DNA of 64,000 bases from Rhynchonema sp. JSB1_4. Taxonomy: Eukaryota > Nematoda > Chromadorea > Monhysterida > Xyalidae. Below are positions 25,831 to 36,925 of this stretch, piece by piece (position 1 is the stretch's first letter; every line of letters begins with the position of its first letter). The translations under genes and the position numbers were made by a program. The notes beneath the pieces were generated by a model. That model was not told the DNA's origin, searched no databases, and worked only from the letters and a program-made list of their open reading frames with translations. The stretch lies in assembly GCA_030248065.1 (NCBI GenBank), contig JASAMV010002290.1, forward strand, positions 27,080 through 91,079. Reading direction: 5' to 3'.

Positions 25831-26735
25831 AACATATCGGAGCTAGCATGGTAATGCTAAGCGACATATGGTTCATTCCCTATAGTGCGCTTTCTGAAAA
25901 TTTTGATCGTGCGCTATTTCAACAATACTCAACCGAATGAGCTCAAACTTGCACACAATGTATATACCATGCCCCAAAATGGCCACACAAAATTTCATCC
26001 CGCTGCGTGCCCACACGCGCAATCGCGGGCAAGATACAGTTGTCATTTTTGCAAAAACGTTCTTCTCCTTTTTTTTTTTCCACAAAAAACTAGTCAGGGC
26101 CCAGACGTTACTGAACACCAAAAATGTTAATATCGCATATAGGGTTTTCGCACACGAGAAACACGATGGTGCTATCGCCAACTTCGTAACTTCACGACTG
26201 AGACCGGTTCCAGACCATGACCACGACTTTTTGTATGTAAAGTGTGCTTCCCGAAGTAAAATTTCGCCGAAAAGTTGGGTTACCAGAACTATTAAAGTTG
26301 TTTATGTGGTTTTCGCACTCGAGAAACACGGTGGTGCTATCGCCGAGTTCGTAACTTTTAGTATGAGCGGTTCCAGACCATGACTTTTTGTACAGAAAGT
26401 ATGGTTCTAAAGCCAAAATCAGCGGTGATATGTGTTTTTAATCGTTGTTACGTCAAACATATATTAATTCCAATTGGTTAAATGTTTTTCAGCTCAAAAA
26501 GAGCCATAATGGACGCTCAGACACACACAACAATGCATTAGTGCACGCTACGTAGTTGCCTGATTCATAAAGCGCACAATGTATTACACACAACACACAG
26601 CCGGCCAGCCAGCACACACACACAGGCAGGCAGCCAGCACACACACACACACACAGGCAGCCAGCACAACAGGCAATGCAGCAATGCACGCGTAGTTATG
26701 TACATAGTAAGGTTTGTGAAGGAAAGTGGCGAAGC

Positions 26736-26800
26736 AGTTATGTCCGAACGGTCTAACGCGCATCACTGAAGACGAAAAGGTCGCGGGTTCAAACATCCAC
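26736..26800 (+). other. tRNA-promoter-like (SINE-like) stretch
   Basis: TGTCCGAACGG resembles a Pol III A box and GGGTTCAAACATCC, about 40 bases on, resembles a B box. The flanks do not pair into a tRNA acceptor stem, so this is at best a tRNA relic or SINE head. Confidence 0.3.
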
Positions 26801-27248
26801 GCGCGCAGCGAACTTTGTTGTATTTTACTAACTTTTAATGAATTCTGGGTAACATTTTTCAGTTTTTTCGTGTTTTTATTTGAGATTAATTATTAAGCAC
26901 AGGTGCGGTTTGCAGTTTATGCGCTGTGATATCATTCATGATAAAATACCCACAAGATATCAACTTCTTAATTAAAATTGCTGTTGCTCTCTAACATTCG
27001 AAGCTTTTTCCGCATTTATAATTTGACTTTCGTGGGAAAGTTAAATAGTAGTTTTTACGTAACATTGAATCCAAGATCAGATGCGGCGGCCAACACCAAA
27101 GCAATCTGGAGACTGATGTTTGACACTCATTTCATTGCTGAAGCTGGAGGGACAGGGGGCATGGAAGTTCATTGCACAGCTTTGCTTGGTACTAAACCAA
27201 CAAGTGCCATTCTCTGAGACGATGCGCATTCAGTGCGCTATAAATGAT

Positions 27249-27530
27249 GGTATTGGTCGCACAATGACCATATAAGAATTCATCAAATCAATCCTGATTT
27301 TCACGTTCAGTCACTCTTAACCACTGTGCTATTTGTGATTCTCACAAAACATTTTCACCTGAAAATAATCCAGCAGATCAACCACGTTGCCGCAGGTCTG
27401 AAACATTCTCTTTCCTACACGCTTTGTGTGCGATCAAGCAACGCAACGTCACCACCCCGTCACTTTCCCTCTTTACGATTCAGGGAAAAAATTTGACCAA
27501 TTCTTATAAAGTCATTGTGCAACCAATACC
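27249..27530. repeat. MITE with ~38-bp inverted ends
   Basis: The left end GGTATTGGTCGCACAATGAC is repeated as its complement at the right end (…GTCATTGTGCAACCAATACC) with a few mismatches. The core has no open frame. It lies in DNA private to the right arm. Confidence 0.7.
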
Positions 27531-28131
27531 TAGGGTGTCAAATACATACCTGGCGGTAAATTAAAAAAAATAAATAACTTGACAAGTTACCATGTTCCTC
27601 AAAAGCATAGACATGCGCGTGGGGCACTGCGTTAGTTTTGTTTCAGTGGTGGGTGAAGACGCAGACACAAGCGTGTCTCCATTGTTAGAACCCCATAGTG
27701 AAATCGAAACACAAAATTGGCCTTATGTCACGATAACCACCGATTCATATAGGCAAACCACACCAACACGAGCCCGATTTCGAAGGTGGTGTGTCCAAAA
27801 CGAATAGAAAGAGAAAATCATCATGCTCCACTTTGTATTCTTCAACGTGTAACATTTCCCAAATCAGCAGCCACGTATGAATGTTTCACTATCCTGCCAG
27901 CTCCGAAATCGAGCTCGTGTTGGTGTAGTTTTACTTTATATCCTGCCAAAAAGTACAGCATCCTTAAACTAACCCCCACACCTCATTGCGCTCATGTGCG
28001 TTGATTACTTGAGAAAAGTCTGACGGTCGACATTTTCTTAGTTAGAACCATTGCTTGCCGGAACTGAAAACTTTCTGTGCCTGATTTATCCGGGTTCTCT
28101 GTTTGACGCTTGCGCGATATAAAAGAACGAC

Positions 28132-28687
28132 ACAAGAAAGAAAAATGCCCCAAGGGGCATAAAAGAAATATGGTTCCCTGGCTGACTGGCATAAAAGAAC
28201 GATACTAGCTTGCACCACTTTGCTGATGTTTCATTAGGCACTGGAATAAACGTAAGTGTGTTCTGAGCTGTTTGATACCGAACAGTAGACATTGAACCAT
28301 ATTCCCGGCGCGAACTCTTTTGAACCAACACCCAGCCGATATCGAAACTTTCGTGCAAACCCAGGCAACTGTTTCTTCTTTTCAACCTCACGACGGTAAC
28401 TGTGCAGTCTTCGGTTGCGCACGATGGTTCAACAAGGAGAGGAGTAAAGAGAATATTGCAATCTTTCAATATCTCCGTGCCCTGTGTCTCTGGTGGCAAG
28501 ACAGCACGCGCCGGGAATATGGTTCAATGTCTACTGTTCGGTATCAAACAGCTCAGAACACACTTACGTTTATTCCAGTGCCTAATGAAACATCAGCAAA
28601 GTGGTGCAAGCTAGTATCGTTCTTTTATGCCAGTCAGCCAGGGAACCATATTTCTTTTATGCCCCTTGGGGCATTTTTCTTTCTTGT
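28132..28687. repeat. Large fold-back element with ~185-bp arms
   Basis: Arms 28132-28315 and 28506-28687 are near-perfect inverted copies, separated by a unique 190-bp loop. Each arm contains the 10-mer TGATGTTTCA (28224; complement at 28586) and the palindrome GCCCCAAGGGGC. The element ends where homology to the left arm resumes (about 28690 against 6725), so it is private to the right arm. Confidence 0.85.
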
Positions 28688-31345
28688 AAACAGCACATGC
28701 AGCACAATGCAAATGTCAGAATTATTTCTGTGGAGCGCAAAGAAACGTACCGAAAATGAATTACCGCCATCGATGAATAAACACGGAATAAGATAGAAAG
28801 ATCAGGGTCATGTTTCAGCTATTACGGATGTATACGTGTGACACCATTTTTTGAGCATGATAATGGGATTCCATCTCTCGTCACAAAGGCATGCGCAAAA
28901 TATGCATTTAGATGGCAAAAATAGACACCCACAAATGAACGTCACACTCTTTATATTTTATAAAATCAGCATTCATTCATATTTTTGCGTGCACCGCAAA
29001 CGCCCCACAAAACAATGCGATGAAGTGTGCGGGCGGCGTGTAGTGTGTGCAAAACGTATCCAGGTAGTCTAGAGTGGGTGCTTACTATAATGTTTACAGG
29101 ATGAGATTTCGAAAAAGTTTTCGGGGACACCGTTATTCTGTCATTTATGAGCACCGCGCACCCAACAAGTGAACAGGTGAAATGCTACGCATATCTCTCG
29201 ATGATTAATCAAGTGCATCTACCCATCAAGTGGCCTTCTCAGTATCATTGGGAGTGATCAAATACAAAAAGGAACAGACATCCGATCTAAAATACAGGTA
29301 AACAGCACAGGTTATGATGAGCAGTGGCCAGTCAATATTATTTTGCTGCTCAAAACCGGATAACAAGCCAGCTGCCACCGCCCAGGTTTATCCCACAATA
29401 ATCCAATCTTCATACAAAAAGAATAGGAAATTTACAGCTTCACAGCTGTGGTCAAGCGCAGAGACAATTTATTAGCTGAAATTATAGAAAACACGTCGAA
29501 GAAAAAAACGATGACTAACCAAACCACTAAAAAAGCAGCAAGCAAATTACACGGGACATCAAAAATCGATAGAAGGGCACAGCACAACTGCATGTCAGAA
29601 ACTGGAACCCGCGGCATGTGGGTAGCTTGCCTGGCACTGCAAGCAAGAAAGCAGCTCTGGATTGGGTGCCACGCTACTACGCGCAGCTTATGGCTCCCAC
29701 AAGCTCCAAGGCTGCCTTGTGGCAGTGAGTGTATGTACACTCTGCTATCCAGTCACCCCAAATGCACGATAATGCAAGCTGCACTGACCTTGTGTTCACA
29801 CAACAATGTCTTACTATAATGTCACACACACACTGCACACACTGAGTTGGGGTGGCCTGCTTCGGCCCGAAATCAGTGTTACCAGTTGTCAACCAGAGCA
29901 CACCAATTTCAAGATAACGTACTGCGATTAACTGAGAAAAACAACACACTGTCAATTCTTGACTTAAATACGTGATGCTCAAAAGTAATTGACAAAGAAA
30001 TTCGTCGAAGACACGATTTCCTTCCTGCAAAAAATGTTCAATTTCTCGACCGTGGTCTGTTGCGCCTAATCCTGGTCATTGCTGGTTGTTCCTTTGGTCA
30101 CACGCTGCCGTTATACCATTCCCTTGAATTGTGATCTTGAAAAAAATGATCAAAATGTTTAGATTTGCCTGATGAAACCGCCTTAGATTACCGAGTTTAC
30201 TCATTCATGACAGAAATTTTGATTGGGTTTTGATCATGAAGTCCAGACACTTTGGCATGGCTATTGATAAAGACTGGCAACGCTGTGTGTTGCCCGTTTA
30301 TTTTGCTTTCTCTCGTTCTTTGTGGCGAGTTGAGTGGAACATACAGTGGGCAATCAACTGAATATTCCACTCAACAGTCACCTCAATTATTTTGTAATTG
30401 TGATTGTGATTTTTGTGAATTCCACCCAATGATGATGAACAAGTGTTCAGCTGGTGAACAGCACCAACTATGTACGCACATATCACTGTGATTGAATTGT
30501 GAACTATTGACAAAAAAATCAACAACGGCAAAATTCGGATTTGGCTGGAAAACAAAAGTTTAAAACATTTTCCGCAAACAGCTGGCACAAATGACCAGTG
30601 ACTGCTGTTGTTTGTATGTAATTCCAAACCTGTGTGGCGTCGTAACTTTTACGAGCTGTCAGATATAGAGTACAACTCGTGCACAACACACTGTATGCAG
30701 GGAGCAGCCCAAGCAGCAGCATCTGGTGAACTTTACGAAAAACAAAACCTGAACGACAATGCATACGCGACTGATGAGTCGCCAAGTTTATGGCTTGGTC
30801 AACACCCAACATGGAGATGATACTCGTTTGTCACGGAGCACTAAATTTTCGCGCAAACGCCAAAAAACTATACAGGGACACCGGCATTTACGGCAGAAAA
30901 CAAAAGTTTTAACTCTCGACGTGGAGCTTCTAATATAGTCGACAGATGTCATCAGTGTTTTTGAAAGTTGGTGTGACTAGCAGACCGTGTTGCGGACGGG
31001 TGGTTCTTTTTTAAGATCGAAATTGCAATGGGTGATCCAGTGAAGTACACAATGATCACGGTAGCCGAAAACACAATTTGCAACGTAAGCAAGCTGACCG
31101 ACTTGAAATTTAGCTGGTCATGCGCGACTTGGTCATTAACAGTTACATACTGTACATTTGAATTCTACGAATTTTGAGTTTTCAGAAACAATGGTGGAAT
31201 GAAACAATTCTCCCACTATCGAAACAAGAAGGTTTCTTGGGAATAATTCACTGAATTATTGTCAAATCACAAATCAAATTAGCCAATAAAGAAAAAATGA
31301 GAGCCAATTCGTACGCCGGGTGAAACGATAGACCGCGCTTGTCTC
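28688..31345. other. Non-coding block between RhoGEF B and ankyrin B
   Basis: It pairs with left-arm 4077-6725 in reverse with many small indels. No gene is supported. Confidence 0.6.
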
Positions 31346-32851
31346 TCAGTCGATTCGCATTTCACTCGGCTTTTTTCCAAGATTGTTCTTTATCTCATTC
31401 AAAGCGGCACCATGTTCAAGAATTTCCGACACCATCCTAGATTTGCGCATTCGTTCAGCCCAGTGCAGTGCCGTGTTACCGTCCTTGTCTTTCAGGGAAA
31501 GCAACTTGAACGTCAAGGGAGAGGTGTGTTTGAACAGGTCCAGGTCGCGATCGTTGCCAAAGTAGCACGTCCACATGATTGGCGTCATTCCGTGATGGTC
31601 TTGTATCGACAGATCGGCCTTAGCATTCAGCAGCGCGTTGACAATTTGTTCGTTGGGTACCGGCTGCATGCACGCAAGGTTCAGGGCACTCTCCTGTGCG
31701 ATAAACGTTTGACTTGTGCCGTCGTATGAACTGTGAAGGCAAGCGCCATGACCACGACCACGGCAAGACAACGGCAAGGCCTTTGGGAAATTTTGTTTGT
31801 GCAGTATGTACATATCTTGATACGGAAAGAGAGCTTGAATCTCGATTAGCTTGAAGTTGTTCCAGTAGCAATTTTTGGGGCGGGGGTGGAAATTAGTGCC
31901 TCAACTTCGCGAAATACCGGGGCGTATTAAGTTCAAAACAAAATTTGCGTTTGCTTTTGTCTATAATGTTGACGTGGTTTCAAGTTTTGATAATACCGAT
32001 CGGCCACAACATTGTAGCTTATCAAGCAACAATCATGGAACAAAAATAATGTTCTCTCACCCCATAGTTGTTCGTTCGATTCACATCACATCCGTTTTCG
32101 ATCAGATGTTGCACAAACGCATTCAGCCCCTCCTTCACAACACGATGCAATGGCGTGTACCCTTCAATGTCCGTTGCATTCACGTCCACCAGTGGTATGG
32201 TACGCCATTTGCCATTTTCGAGCACCCAGTTTTCCTCCTCCAATAACTTTTCAGCGGCTGTCCAATTGTCATTGATGGCCGCGTGGTGCAAGGCCGTCCG
32301 CTTGCGTTTGTCCCTTGCGTCCAACATGAGGGCATCATCCCCTCTTGTCCGCCTCAACAACACATCCATAACGTCGTGTCTGTGATGCACCACGCTGTGC
32401 ATCAACGGTGTTTGCCCGGTGCGCGTGTTGGTCGCGTTCACATTAGCTCCACTCGCCCATAATTTGTAGACCCCGACCACATTTGTGTGCGCGGCGGCCA
32501 ACAGAAGCGCAGTGTCGCCTTCATGATTGCGTTGTTCCAAATTGAGCTTGTCCTTTTGAGTCAGCAATTCGTTGACAATATCGTTCCGATGGTACAAGAT
32601 CGAATACATCAGTGGAGTCCAGCCGAGGTCGTCTTGCGCATTCACATCGGCGCCTTTCTTGATCAGATCCTTGATTTTCTCGATTGATTCGTCGTTGTCG
32701 ATCGCTTCGAGCAACGAAAAGTCGGGTGCTTGTTGCTCCTGAAAAGCTCTCTCTTGCGATCTCTTCCAGATCTATCAGTCGATTGTTCAATGAAACTTTT
32801 GTGCACCTCGATTTTAAGTGGACTCACTTTTTTGCTCTGAGAATGACCCAT
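31346..32851 (-). CDS. Myristoylated ankyrin-repeat protein, copy B
   Basis: The exons are 32851-32828, 32738-32061 and 31693-31346, with the same three-exon structure and length as copy A (349 residues). Exon 1 again encodes MGHSQSKK. Exon 2 is nearly identical to copy A. Exon 3 has diverged more: GNTALHWAERMRK is kept, but the following helix reads SRMVSEILEHG where A has FGMALNILEYG, and ETALHL became ESALNL. All splice sites and the stop are intact, so both copies could be expressed. Intron 2 has a single copy of the 290-bp unit duplicated in A. It would act, like copy A, as a membrane-linked adaptor. Confidence 0.85.
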
Positions 32852-33117
32852 TGTTCCGCTTTGCTATCGGCAATGCGACGCCATGCAGTAGTAGTAGGTT
32901 GTGTTGGTTTTACCCAAGTTGGAGCGGATCAAAAGTTGCACGCGTGATCAAGGATCTCGCCTCGGTTGCATAACCGATGTGTGGGTTTTGTTGATGTTAT
33001 ATGTATTGATTGACACAGCACCTTAAGGTGCTTAGAGGTCATATCATTTGGAACAAAATTATGGAATGCCGCCAAAGATATAATTTTATAAACCCAAATA
33101 TGTACATGCCCAGGTAT

Positions 33118-33331
33118 GGGTGATATTTTCGAAACGGTGTAGAGGTCAGTTGGGTGTAAAGGTCGGTGGAAAGCTCGGTCGACAGCTCAGTGTGATAGAC
33201 CTCGGTGTAAACTTGAAACATTCCACGTTAATAACAGGCAATGTTTCACGTTTACACCGAGCAACGCCGACCGAGCTTTCGACCGAACTTTACGCCCAAC
33301 TGACCTTTACACCGTTTCGAAAATTCCACCC
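33118..33331. repeat. MITE with long inverted ends, right arm only
   Basis: The left end TTTTCGAAACGGTGTA and following GGTCAGTTGGGTGTAAAG return as complement at 33305-33322. The two halves fold back over most of the element. The flanks repeat TAT, consistent with a TA-type target duplication. The left arm lacks it, which dates the insertion after arm separation. Confidence 0.8.
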
Positions 33332-34158
33332 TATGTCATGTATCGTCCAGCCTCAATAATTTACTTCGGCGATTTGCTTTCAAGTTAAGCGATAATATAG
33401 CGATACTGTCAGGTATTTACATAGCTATGTAAGCGTACCCAGGTAACACACTGTTGTTCGACTTCCGAGTCATGGTACACTTTTGAAGTCATATCATCAA
33501 GTTGTTTCCGGAACGCACTCGCACGCCACTTGCAATTATATTTTTCGTCAAACAGCTAAGAAGGACGGTGAACCATAACACGCAAAATATGATAATGAAC
33601 AGATACAGTAAACGCAACTGGTGTGCCCGACCGGGGGGGCATTTTGTGCGGCAAAATGATGGCCGTTTTAAGCGCAGTGCCATAAACACGCAACAAAATA
33701 GCCAGAAAAACAATTCGAAGATAATGACTCTTTTTTTAACCCGGTGACTCGCAAAAAATGCTGCCATCGTTGTGCTTACGGCGTCTTTTCGTCTCGCCTT
33801 GCTCTCGTTACTGTATAGTTTGGAAGTTTGCACATGGCAACCCTAAGGTTAATATGCAAATCAAAGACGAAACGGTAGAAAAGGTAGAGATTTGCCCAAA
33901 TTCATGCGGGTCGCAGCAATTCTAACAATGCAAGCGTGGAGCTGGTTTCAGTGAGTCGGCGATCCGCTCCACGTGCATTTGCCTTGTATGCACCAATACA
34001 AAACGCGGGTTGCAGACCAAGAACACCGCGCACATTAATGCCTCCGCGAACCGCAAAGTGTATACGCATTGTGAAGGCAAAGTTGTGGCTGATGCGGATT
34101 TTAATCATTCGGTAACTTTCACTTTTACATAATTGCAGCACGTGAGTAGTCGACAACG

Positions 34159-34380
34159 TAGTCCGTCCATCAGCTCATGGCACTTCTGGTGGGGAGGTTC
34201 AGGTTCCGTTTTGAAAAATTGTTCCTCCGCAAGGCAATGTCAGAGAAAACGGCGCAACGGCGCAAAACGGCGCGAAAATAAAAACCGATTTAATTCGTAA
34301 GCCAACCAGAACCGGAACAGCTCTGGATTCTGTCAAGCTTTTCAGCTGAGAAAAAGTGTCATGACCTGATGGATGGACTA
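34159..34380. repeat. MITE-like element, right-arm copy
   Basis: This is the counterpart of 982-1203, with the same inverted ends (TAGTCCGTCCATCAGCTCAT here). Confidence 0.6.
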
Positions 34381-34711
34381 TACCAGGAGTTTCAGGAACC
34401 GTTGCGGTATATCAGAAAATCACGCGAGGAAGAACTCGTCGCCTGCTTCTGCATCAATTGTGGTCGAATCAATGCATCATTCCGACTTGAAAATGGGATC
34501 ACTGTGATCCACATACACGATTGACCTCTCGAAAAGTTTTATGTATTTTTGCAGTGTGGTGCAATGTGGTCTTGGCGGGGCACATGAAACTTCCCTGTTC
34601 AAAAGGTGAAATTCGCAATATTGTTCTGTGGTTTTTGAGCTCTCTTCAACGTCATTTAGTTGAACAGCCACTAGGTGCCAAGAGATGTACATATCTTGAT
34701 ATTATTCTTAT

Positions 34712-35610
34712 TGTGGTCTGGCGCTCAAAGTATCATGATTATGTACTGATATTTACGTGATTTTCTATTAGTTTAAGCTAGTTTAGGTAAACATCTTCTC
34801 GTAAAACTGTCTTTTATGTCATATTTGTGCTTTTCTACCTTGTTTGTCTTTCTGGTGTTCACTTACCTAACGTTCAAAGTCTTCCTCCACCGTCTTGTAA
34901 AAAGGTTTTGTCAGAGAAATTCTGGAATTCAGTTGTTGGCCGGTTCGTGGCATTGTTTGTTTCTGGTTTTTCCGTGTGTGTTTTGTGCGCGATTGCGCTT
35001 ATTCTGGTCCGGGTAATCTGTCATCATTATTGAAATATAATACTAATATAATCGAGCGAGTTGGATTTATTGGAAACGAAATCAACGAGCGAGAACATTG
35101 CAACGCATCTCGGTTTTACGGTTTATCAGTGATTGGATTGGTGGATTTCGGTTGGCAAACGTGTTTTCTGGAAGGTTATCGTTCTAGCAGATTCCTACCG
35201 GGGCTCATAGGATCTCACAAGTGGTGAGCCGATGACGTGATAGTCCGATAGCGGCGTGGAGCCGGGTCGGATGAAACGAACCGAACCTTCTCGAGTGGAG
35301 GAGGATGCGTGACGTTGTGTTCCGCGGTCGGAACTTCCGAGAACGGGAGGTGATGTGGTCTGGCGAATAGACACACACCCATACGCGTCGAGGCGTATAA
35401 CGAACGGACCGGTATTATGTGTGTGTGCTGCGGTGCACTGTGTATTGAGCGTGCGTGCGTTGGGTTTATGAGTGATTCTGAACCGCAGCCAGACCGCGTT
35501 CCCGTAGCTCAGTTGGTAGAGCAACTGGCTATCCAGGCCTGGTGGCTGGAAGGTCGGAGGTTCGAGTCCTTCCGGGAGCATACGTTTGGTGTGGCGGTTC
35601 AGAGTTCACA
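34712..35610. mobile_element. 899-bp TG...CA insertion, solo-LTR-like
   Basis: The left arm keeps the empty site (complement reads ATTCTTATCGCATTC). In the right arm the TTAT is duplicated on both sides (34708-34711 and 35611-35614). The insertion starts TGTGGTC and ends GTTCACA. TG...CA ends with a 4-bp duplication are the hallmark of an LTR left after recombination. There is no coding region. A tRNA-like sequence lies close to its right end. Confidence 0.65.
35498..35580 (+). tRNA. tRNA-like sequence with an aberrant anticodon arm
   Basis: The acceptor strands GTTCCCG and CGGGAGC pair, with A after them. The D arm GCTC-AGTTGGTA-GAGC and T arm GGAGG-TTCGAGT-CCTTC are good, and include both Pol III boxes. 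Between the D arm and the AGGTC variable loop there are 28 bases instead of 18. The best stem there (TCCAG/CTGGA, 35532-35550) leaves eight extra bases and a 9-base loop, so I cannot assign an anticodon. It may contain a short intron or be a pseudogene. It lies inside the TG...CA insertion and is absent from the left arm. Confidence 0.5.
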
Positions 35611-36925
35611 TTATCGCATTCGTCAAAAATCTCGGTAAGTTACATATGTACCTGCAAAAAGTACTCTTATTGAAGGAAATGCACGCACACTTTCTATGCA
35701 AAAATACGAAACTCTGACACAACGTCGATCTCATGCACATTTTATTCTTGCACAAGTTCTACAAAATGTTCATTAAATTCCTAAGAATAGTTGTTTGATA
35801 AATATACCGTAATTTGATTTAGCATTGAAGCGAAATAATGTTTGTAAAGTAAATAAAATATGCGACAGTAATTATGTTTGGTGAGCCTAAGAGAATGAAG
35901 CACAAAAAGAAGTCGATCATTTTTGAAAATATTTTGTGAAATATTTGGCACAACAACATGGTTCAGTTTGAAATACATAATTTTTCTGATAATTTCCAAC
36001 ATTGAAATTTGAATGCTTCAAAGTGCACCACCTTTATAGTGACGAGCGACAACCAAAAAAACACAGACACAATCGAATAAAATGGAGTAAACGACAATTT
36101 CGAAACAAAACTGTGATAAAACGCAAATCTACGAGGCACAAGAGGCTGACTGACTGGGAAATCAAGCAGAATATTTTTCGCGAAAAATGTTTAATTTCGC
36201 TATACACAGTGGCAAGAGTCGCGTTTGAAGAAAACACAATCGCAAATACACACACAGGCAAGACAAGAAGCGCGGCACATTCTAGTTTGAGTTTTGAACT
36301 TCCCAAGGCCGGAAAAGGGTGAGCTGACCACAGAGCAATGTTCAGACTTCAAAAATTATCGCATTTCGTTAAATTTGTCCTACCCTAATTTTCTTAGGCT
36401 GGCATCGCTCCGGTATCCGCTCATGGGGCACAACCGTTTCATAGGGAGTAAGTGAGTACACTCCACTCCGCCTGTGAAAAGATGCAAAACATGGTTGCGA
36501 GCATGTGACCACCATAAATGGGTGTACAGTCCCGCCTTGTTATAGTGGACTGAGCGGAGGCTCATGAATGACACTGTAACAAGTTGCGACTGACTGACAG
36601 TTTAAAGTACAGTTCGTTATTTGGAAAATAACATCGCGAAAACTATAATTATTATGCACTGTACACGTATAATCTCAATGTCTCCGTGAAGTGTGACAAA
36701 TATACTAGTCGCGAGTTGATAAAAACAGATCGGATGGCCCGCTAAATAAAATGTATCATGGTTAATCAGAAGCGAAACAAGAAAGCAATTCACAAAAAAA
36801 AACAAAATTAAGATGGTTTAGCATAAAATACAATCAACTTTGTTATGTACACGGTAATACTGAACTGGATTTTGGTACACAAGTCGGAGATTGACTGGAT
36901 TATAAAGTAAAAACACACGAAAATT
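35611..36925. other. Outer end of right arm and 3' flank of the disco gene
   Basis: Up to 36266 this mirrors the start of the window. Beyond that is single-copy sequence (no comparison possible past base 1). I see no gene before the disco stop codon at 36926. Confidence 0.5.

Larger units (their letters stand above)
25831..28131. other. Right-arm-specific non-coding block
   Basis: This block has no match to the corresponding left-arm interval (about 6725-7918) and no gene is supported. It holds an imperfect tandem repeat of ~165-bp period starting at about 26143 and 26308 (both begin GGTTTTCGCAC and contain GAGAAACACG, GGTTCCAGACCATGA), AC-rich microsatellites at 26585-26660, a tRNA-promoter-like stretch (26736-26800), and a MITE (27249-27530). 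Confidence 0.6.
32852..34711. other. Non-coding block upstream of ankyrin copy B
   Basis: This is the reverse counterpart of 660-2278. It contains the private MITE at 33118-33331 and the shared MITE at 34159-34380. No gene is supported. Confidence 0.55.
17236..36266 (-). repeat. Right arm of the inverted duplication
   Basis: This is the reverse-complement counterpart of the left arm. It is about 3.9 kb longer because of private insertions: 34712-35610 (TG...CA element), 33118-33331 (MITE), 23677-24407 (hAT-type MITE), 18300-18710 (fold-back) and an unrelated block at 25612-28690. The left arm has one private 290-bp tandem duplication. Private insertions in both arms show they have been separate sequences for some time. 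Confidence 0.93.

Noticed and set aside
28320..28796. 158-codon frame across the fold-back element
   Set aside because: Half of it is an inverted-repeat arm also open on the other strand; no protein similarity is recognised.
35195..35581. 128-codon minus-strand frame starting MLPEGLEPPTF
   Set aside because: This is the well-known kind of false protein read from the antisense of a tRNA-like sequence.
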